36,005 nucleotides of DNA from Bacilli bacterium (GTDB lineage Bacteria; Bacillota_I; Bacilli_A; RFN20; CAG-826), in assembly GCA_017651565.1 (NCBI GenBank), contig JAGCCQ010000014.1, positions 1-36,005 of the forward strand, given 5' to 3'. A program made the position numbers and the translations under genes. This document shows positions 31,450 through 36,005 of this stretch, in pieces. Each line of letters starts with the position of its first letter. Position 1 is the first letter of the stretch. The notes under the pieces were generated by a model. That model saw only the letters and a list, made by a program, of their open reading frames with translations. It was not told the DNA's origin and did not search any database.

Positions 31450-31950
31450 ATGGGGATTTCTAGACAAACTGTCTTAGAATTTGTTGCAGGAGACAAGCAA
31501 GCAATCGAAAAGGTTTACTTAGAGTATAAGAACCTAATGTTTTTCGTTATCGCAAACTACGTCTCCTCAAAAAGCGATATCGACGATATTTTAAGTGAGT
31601 CCTTCATGAAAGCAATGGAGAAGGTTAAAGACGTCGACCAACCATCTAAGCTTAAGGCCTATCTTACAACAATCGCTAAGAATACGGCTCTAGATTTCTT
31701 GAAAAAGAATAAACCTATCCCTTGCAGTGATGTCATTGATGATATTTATGGTGAAAACGATAAAACCAATGATTTCCTCTCCCTAATTGAACCTCTTTTA
31801 ACTAATAAAGAGACAATTGTTGTTTATTATAAAATCTATTTCTCTTACACATGGACAGAGATAGCTGAGGAGACTGGTATTTCAGAAAGTACCGCGAGAA
31901 GACTATATGATAGTGCTAAGGTGAAATTGAAGAAAGGACTAGTAGTATGA
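31450..31950 (+). CDS. ECF-type RNA polymerase sigma factor
   Basis: A 166-residue sigma-70 family protein. Region 2 covers about 12-80 (EKVYLEYKNLMFFVIANYVS, DIDDILSESFMKAMEKV, LKAYLTTIAKNTALDFLKKN). Region 4 covers about 108-160 (TIVVYYKIYFSYTWTEIAEE, TGISESTARRLYDSAKVKLK) and has the recognition helix. Region 3 and region 1 are absent, which defines the ECF class. It overlaps the start of the serpin gene by 4 bp (ATGA), the usual arrangement of a sigma factor with its anti-sigma factor. GGGAG lies upstream of the ATG. No -35/-10 typical of autoregulation was recognised. Confidence 0.9.
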   Translation: MGISRQTVLEFVAGDKQAIEKVYLEYKNLMFFVIANYVSSKSDIDDILSESFMKAMEKVKDVDQPSKLKAYLTTIAKNTALDFLKKNKPIPCSDVIDDIYGENDKTNDFLSLIEPLLTNKETIVVYYKIYFSYTWTEIAEETGISESTARRLYDSAKVKLKKGLVV

Positions 31951-33380
31951 GTTTTGAAAGCAAAATGAAAAAACACATCCAACAAGTGTTTGACGCGAAT
32001 GTACCAAATCCTTATGAAAAAGTAGAAGTCAAAAAGACTTTTAACTTGAAGAAAATGCTTATGCCACTAGGTGTAGCTGCTTTAGCATGTACCGCTATTG
32101 TAGCTATTGTTTTTCCTTTAACAAAATTTGGTGGTTTTAATAAGGGTGAGAATTCTACATCAGAACCATCTGACGTTAATCGAGATGAGTCTCCTATAAA
32201 CGAAGGCTCAAAAGCAGAACCGGCAGATACTGAAGCAAAATTTGCTGAAAAAGTAAGCGCAGCTGCTGCTCCTAAAGCAGCTACCCTTTCATCTTTAGAT
32301 GCAAACTTTGTTAATAGGACAGCAACAAAGACTCTACAAAGCCTTGATTATTTATTCATGAATCCGCTTAAGAAAGATTATGTTATTTCACCAGCTTCTT
32401 ATCTTTTAGGTGTTGCTGGATTAGCCGCAGTTTCTGATGGCATTAATTCAGAAGCGTATGGCTTAAATGATCCATTAAACGAAACAAAGATGTTACTTGA
32501 AAATTGGAACTGTTTCTCAAGGGAAAATGGAGAAATAGTTTCAAAAATTGATAGCGGTATTCTCCATCAACAAGTTGGTTCTAAATTCGAATTTAATGAT
32601 ACCAAGAGAGCAAGTGTTGAAGATGGATACATTGCAACAAGCGCTGCTCCACTAAGAAATTATCGTCAACAAGCACAAGAATATTTTGCAAATAACGTAA
32701 AAATTAATATGCCTGTTCCTGATCTTTATTTAGATAGTGACAGTGTTGTTACTTATAGTACTTTAAAATTCTCAGATGACGCTGACTTAGGTGAAACAGC
32801 TAAACGTCGTTTTACAAAAGGCACAGATATGATTATGGTTGATTCATGCGTTTATGGAGATTCATCAGAACACACATATGACACTGAAATGTATGATGCC
32901 ACTAAATATGTCGCATTTAAGAGACAAGTTCGTAATTCTGATCTTTTATTCATTATTCCAAAGACTGGAGTTGCTTTAGAAGAAGTTCTTGTTAGTGAAG
33001 CCTATACAGAATTCATGGCTAATAAAACTAATTGCATGGCTTACGGTTATATTCCTTACTTCAGTGTTTCAAATATTGGAATGGATGTAAGTGATATTGT
33101 TAAGAATTCATTCACAGGAACCGAGAAATTATATTCAAAACTTTTAGAAGATAATGTTGATGGAAGCAGTATTGACTTAAAAATGATTCAAAATTCTGAA
33201 TATGGATTTGAAAAAGATAGTTCTGTAGGACAATCTGCTAGTGAAGGTGGTGCTCGTAACCCAGGTGTAGATGCTGGAGAACAAGCCGTCTGCTTGAACG
33301 TAGATAGACCATTCTATGCTATCTGTTTAAAAGACGATTTCCCAATGTTCGTTAATAAAGTAACTAATCTTAAGCAATAA
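31947..33380 (+). CDS. Membrane-anchored serpin, candidate anti-sigma factor / protease sensor
   Basis: A 477-residue protein. The first 35 residues are cytoplasmic and basic, and a membrane helix lies at about 37-58. A low-complexity linker (60-105, rich in E, S and A) leads to an extracytoplasmic serpin fold (about 108-476). Serpin marks are VISPASYLLGVAGLAAVSDG, a breach/shutter region, DLLFIIPKTG and the C-terminal signature DRPFYAICLKDDFPMFVNKV (453-472). The reactive-centre loop lies about 422-445 and is rich in small residues (SSVGQSASEGGARNPG), with Arg437 a possible P1. The hinge lacks the canonical run of alanines, so inhibitory ability is uncertain. Coupled translation with the sigma factor suggests that it controls that sigma factor. 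Confidence 0.82.
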   Translation: MSFESKMKKHIQQVFDANVPNPYEKVEVKKTFNLKKMLMPLGVAALACTAIVAIVFPLTKFGGFNKGENSTSEPSDVNRDESPINEGSKAEPADTEAKFAEKVSAAAAPKAATLSSLDANFVNRTATKTLQSLDYLFMNPLKKDYVISPASYLLGVAGLAAVSDGINSEAYGLNDPLNETKMLLENWNCFSRENGEIVSKIDSGILHQQVGSKFEFNDTKRASVEDGYIATSAAPLRNYRQQAQEYFANNVKINMPVPDLYLDSDSVVTYSTLKFSDDADLGETAKRRFTKGTDMIMVDSCVYGDSSEHTYDTEMYDATKYVAFKRQVRNSDLLFIIPKTGVALEEVLVSEAYTEFMANKTNCMAYGYIPYFSVSNIGMDVSDIVKNSFTGTEKLYSKLLEDNVDGSSIDLKMIQNSEYGFEKDSSVGQSASEGGARNPGVDAGEQAVCLNVDRPFYAICLKDDFPMFVNKVTNLKQ

Positions 33381-33450
33381 AGAAAACCCTAACTAATATT
33401 GAAGTGTGCCCATTTTGGGGTTCACTTCAAAGTACTCTGGTTTTTCTTTT
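33381..33450 (+). terminator. Large bipartite terminator after the serpin gene
   Basis: The inner stem TTGAAGTG/CACTTCAA (33399-33406, 33423-33430) is extended by CCC/GGG. An outer stem of AGAAAACC with GGTTTTTCT ends in a T-rich run. The two parts can form one long hairpin. Confidence 0.7.
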
Positions 33451-33513
33451 GCAAAAAATACTAAAAACAAGATTAGAAATTATACGTTTTTAACATTGGC
33501 TGAAAAATTTATC

Positions 33514-33542
33514 TTGCCTATCGCTTATTGAAGTAGTACAGT
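33514..33542 (+). promoter_or_regulatory. Promoter of the GntR-ABC operon, adjacent to the start codon
   Basis: TTGCCT (33514-33519), a 17-bp spacer and TACAGT (33537-33542). The ATG follows 10 nt after the -10, so the leader should be only about 3-4 nt. No ribosome binding site is visible. Confidence 0.6.
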
Positions 33543-33552
33543 TAATACAGAT

Positions 33553-33906
33553 ATGAAATTCGGTGGTACAGATCCTATTTACATTCAAATAGCAAATTAT
33601 TTTAAGAAACTTATTCACGATGGTGTTTTCCAAAAAGGAGACGCTATTCCTTCTGTTAGAGACTTCGGTTCTGCAAACGGAGTCAACCCTAATACGGTTG
33701 CCCGTGCATATGAAATTCTTGTTAACCAAGAGATTATCGTTTCTTTACCTAAAAAAGGTTATTTCGTTAACGATGAATGTAAATTTGAAAATGCAGAGAA
33801 AGACTATAGTCCTTTAGAAAGAAAATTAAGAACAATCCTTGATGAAGGATATTCTAAAGAAGAGATTATTGATGTATTAAACGATATTAAGGAGGGGGAC
33901 AAATGA
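33553..33906 (+). CDS. GntR-family regulator, YtrA subfamily
   Basis: A 117-residue protein. The GntR winged helix at the N-terminus (PIYIQIANYFKKLIHDGVFQ, KGDAIPSVRDFGSANGVNPN, TVARAYEILVNQEII, LPKKGYFV) is followed by a short helical C-terminal segment of about 40 residues, as in the YtrA subfamily. These proteins control ABC transporters encoded in the same operon and respond to cell-envelope stress. Its stop overlaps the next start by 4 bp (ATGA). The promoter gives an almost leaderless transcript. Confidence 0.9.
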   Translation: MKFGGTDPIYIQIANYFKKLIHDGVFQKGDAIPSVRDFGSANGVNPNTVARAYEILVNQEIIVSLPKKGYFVNDECKFENAEKDYSPLERKLRTILDEGYSKEEIIDVLNDIKEGDK

Positions 33907-34796
33907 TTGAAATAAAAAATGTTTCAAAGGTATTTGGCAGTAGAGTAGCGGTCGATAATTTATCCTTAAACATCGAAAGTGGTATATATGGTTTAGTCGG
34001 CCAAAATGGTGCTGGCAAATCTACTTTATTCAGAATCATTGCTGGTGTTTATGATATTCAAGAAGGCACAGTTGAAATTGATTTACACACTTCTACAACA
34101 ACCGAAGCCAAAAAATTAGTTTTCTTTTTGCCAGATGACCCATTTGTAGATAGAAACGATAATATTAAAGACATTTATGATTATTACAGCTGTTTCTATG
34201 AATTTGATGAAGAAAGATTTGTTAGTTTAATAGACAAGTTTTCGTTGCCTAAAAATGTTGCAATTTCTAAATTCTCAAAAGGTATGAAAAGACAAACTTT
34301 TGTTTGCTTGGCACTTTCTATCAAAGTTAAATATCTTTTGTTAGACGAAGCATTTGATGGCTTAGATCCAATTACTTTGGAAGTTATTAAAGATGAATTA
34401 TTGAAAGCAAAAGAAGAAGGAAAAGTTATTGTTATTTCTTCTCATAATATCAGCTCATTAGAGAAACTTGTTGATACTTTTGTCATGATTACAAAAGGCA
34501 AAATCGCTCAAAACGATACTAGTGAAACTCTTGGCACTAACTACGTTAAGTTCCAAGCTATGTTCAAATATGAAGTTACTGAAGAGGCATTAAGAAACGT
34601 TGGGCTTGATGTTGTTTCGTTTAAGAAATATGGTTCAATCTTTAACATTGTTGTTATGGATGAAGAAAATATCGAAGAAAAAATTAATAAAGTTGCACCT
34701 ACAACTCTTTTAGAAAGAATTCCAATTGACGCTGAAGAGATTGTCAAACTCAACATGATGGTTGCAAGAAAGGTGTATGGCGATGAAGATAAGTAA
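33903..34796 (+). CDS. ABC transporter ATP-binding protein (YtrB-like)
   Basis: A 297-residue ATPase: Walker A GLVGQNGAGKST, an unusual signature FSKGMKRQTFVCLAL in place of LSGGQ, and Walker B YLLLDEAFDGLD with the switch ISSHNISS. It is the short-signature variety common in YtrB/CcmA-like exporters. A C-terminal domain of about 85 residues extends past the nucleotide-binding domain and may bind the permease or a regulator. It lies between the GntR regulator and the permease gene in one operon. Substrate unknown. Confidence 0.88.
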   Translation: MIEIKNVSKVFGSRVAVDNLSLNIESGIYGLVGQNGAGKSTLFRIIAGVYDIQEGTVEIDLHTSTTTEAKKLVFFLPDDPFVDRNDNIKDIYDYYSCFYEFDEERFVSLIDKFSLPKNVAISKFSKGMKRQTFVCLALSIKVKYLLLDEAFDGLDPITLEVIKDELLKAKEEGKVIVISSHNISSLEKLVDTFVMITKGKIAQNDTSETLGTNYVKFQAMFKYEVTEEALRNVGLDVVSFKKYGSIFNIVVMDEENIEEKINKVAPTTLLERIPIDAEEIVKLNMMVARKVYGDEDK

Positions 34797-35787
34797 TTTT
34801 ATTAAATTTCAATTAAAAAAATGGGCGCCTTTATTTATCGTCCTTGCTATCTATTGTTTTGTTTTTGGTGTAATTTTTAATTCTTTATTATTCATTAGAG
34901 GAAGAAGTTTTATTCCATCTTCTGCTTTATTTCCGACAATGATTATTCCTTCTTTTGTTATTCCGTTTTTTGTTTTCAAAGAGCAGTTCAATAAAAACAT
35001 GGCAGATACTGTAAATGCTTTTCCTGCAAACAAGTATCAACTAAATAGAATTAAAATTCTTATTGGTCTTATTTTCATTGCATCATTAAGTTTTTTCCTA
35101 CATATATGCTGTATCTTGAATTCTCCAGGTGATTATAGTCTAAATTATTTCTTAGGATTCTTATTCTCGACTCTTTCCTTGTGTGTTTTATATCTTTTAA
35201 ATTGTACATTAACAAGTTTAGGAAACACCTTTATTAATAGTTGCCTATATGTTAGTAGTGGATGTGCGCTTTTATTTGGTTTCATACCAACATTATTTGT
35301 GATTTTTAATTGGGAAGCTGATCTCGGTCTTATCTCTACATTTGGTGGTGTTGTCGGTACTTATTTCATCCTTCTTCAAGTCGAAGCCGGAAGTTTAATG
35401 ATGGCAACCGGGTACATTGTTTTGTTTATCTTCGTCTACTTAATCCAAATAGGTGTAGGTGCTTTGGCATTCTTTGCTAAACAACCTTCTGGTGAATATT
35501 ATGGTGTTCCTGGTGCTAGAAATAAATACCATAAGGCTATAATTTATAGTGCTATTGGTTTATCACATATATTCATTGGTGCCTTTTTAGGAAGACTTAG
35601 CGTATCACTCTCTTCTTTAGCAAGCCAATTAAATCTAACAATTTATATTGTTGCGTTTATTTATTCTTACATCCTAATTGTTATATTTGATAAGAAATTT
35701 AAGATTTCTAAAAAAGACTGGATTATCTTAGGATCAATCGAACTTGGTGGTTTATTATTTAGAATAATTCTTTCACTTATTTATTAA
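34783..35787 (+). CDS. ABC-2 type permease of the GntR-linked exporter
   Basis: A 334-residue protein with eight or so membrane segments. A stretch MADTVNAFPANKYQLNRIKI follows the second segment and is the characteristic cytoplasmic motif of ABC-2 permeases (compare DTYYSLPI-type motifs). The frame opens with TTG at 34762, but the ATG at 34783 with AAGG upstream is the better start and gives a 14-bp overlap with the ATPase gene. It should form an exporter with that ATPase; the substrate is unknown. No typical terminator was found after it. Confidence 0.7.
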   Translation: MKISNFIKFQLKKWAPLFIVLAIYCFVFGVIFNSLLFIRGRSFIPSSALFPTMIIPSFVIPFFVFKEQFNKNMADTVNAFPANKYQLNRIKILIGLIFIASLSFFLHICCILNSPGDYSLNYFLGFLFSTLSLCVLYLLNCTLTSLGNTFINSCLYVSSGCALLFGFIPTLFVIFNWEADLGLISTFGGVVGTYFILLQVEAGSLMMATGYIVLFIFVYLIQIGVGALAFFAKQPSGEYYGVPGARNKYHKAIIYSAIGLSHIFIGAFLGRLSVSLSSLASQLNLTIYIVAFIYSYILIVIFDKKFKISKKDWIILGSIELGGLLFRIILSLIY

Positions 35788-35832
35788 ATAATGTAAATTA
35801 TTTGCTAAGAGTATTAAAGCGAGGGGAGAAAT

Positions 35833-36005
35833 ATGGGTTATAAACACTTAGTACAATATTACGAAACTGACAAAATGGGCTGCACGCATCACTCTAACTA
35901 TATTAGATGGATGGAAGAAGCTAGATGTGATTTCTTTAAGAAAATCGGCTATGACTATATGGAATTTGAGAAATTAGGATTAGTTTCTCCAATTTTAGGA
36001 TTAAA
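35833..36005 (+). CDS. Acyl-CoA thioesterase, YbgC/FadM-type hot-dog, partial
   Basis: The first 57 residues of a gene that runs off the right edge. The N-terminus YKHLVQYYETDKMGCTHHSN and then YIRWMEEARCDFFKKIGYDY match the 4-hydroxybenzoyl-CoA thioesterase family, where the position of the usual catalytic Asp (YYETDKMG) is conserved. These enzymes cleave acyl-CoA or acyl-ACP thioesters. The Shine-Dalgarno GAGGGGAG is strong. The rest of the gene is outside the window. Confidence 0.88.
   Translation, partial: MGYKHLVQYYETDKMGCTHHSNYIRWMEEARCDFFKKIGYDYMEFEKLGLVSPILGL

Noticed and set aside
1..36005. Mollicute-like genetic code with TGA read as tryptophan
   Set aside because: TGA closes real genes (PadR, sigma factor), TGG is the tryptophan codon used throughout, and the tRNA-Trp has anticodon CCA with no TCA partner.

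Overview
The window is AT-rich bacterial DNA that reads as a monoderm Firmicute of the Bacilli/Erysipelotrichia/Mollicutes-related gut lineages. The evidence is a guaD-type deaminase, PadR-DUF1700-DUF4097 and GntR-ABC (Ytr-like) cassettes, YerC, ABC-F, a lysine riboswitch, AAGGAGG ribosome binding sites, lipobox lipoproteins and no outer-membrane genes. The code is standard: TGA ends several genes (for example PadR and the sigma factor) and the only tRNA-Trp has anticodon CCA. No integrase, transposase, phage structural gene, CRISPR array or rRNA was seen.

Layout. 1-6.1 kb: an XRE regulator plus DUF6442 membrane protein behind a promoter with two palindromic operators; a CBS-pair protein with a YcxB-like membrane protein; a PadR-DUF1700-DUF4097 envelope-sensing operon; a guanine deaminase; a MATE exporter. 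6.1-9.2 kb: a tiny leader-peptide/terminator unit before a 36-residue basic protein, a YwaF-like membrane protein, and a minus-strand acyltransferase-YgjV pair. 9.3-14.1 kb: a tightly coupled eight-gene operon for a reduced Tad-like type IV pilus (putative HTH regulator, secreted protein, two TadE-like proteins, TadA ATPase, TadB, TadC, 55-residue pilin). 14.1-15.3 kb: tRNA-Asn and tRNA-Glu, followed by a degraded inverted copy of both, then a nuclease-like gene whose leader strongly resembles that of the pilus operon. 15.4-22.6 kb: housekeeping and salvage genes (methyltransferase, two Nudix hydrolases, YhhN-like protein, tRNA-Trp, nucleoside phosphorylase, M28 peptidase, ABC-F).

22.6-25.4 kb: a lysine riboswitch with its terminator controls a three-gene amino-acid ABC importer, therefore probably a lysine importer. 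26.1-28.6 kb: a GT8-PlsC fusion enzyme followed by a CrtO-like acyltransferase, suggesting acylated glycolipid synthesis. 28.6-31.3 kb: a second amino-acid ABC importer and a downstream YerC/HisR (TrpR-family) gene share an operator of fixed geometry, so this importer is probably for histidine or an aromatic amino acid. 31.4-33.4 kb: an ECF-type sigma factor overlaps a gene for a membrane-anchored serpin, a candidate anti-sigma factor and protease sensor. 33.5-35.8 kb: a GntR-ABC ATPase-permease operon. The window ends inside a hot-dog thioesterase gene.

The points most worth a second look are the sigma factor-serpin pair, the pilus operon and nuclease sharing a leader, the inverted antisense-like copy of the tRNA pair, the GT8-PlsC/CrtO-like pair, the HisR-type tandem operators, and several good promoters placed so close to start codons that leaderless mRNAs are expected.
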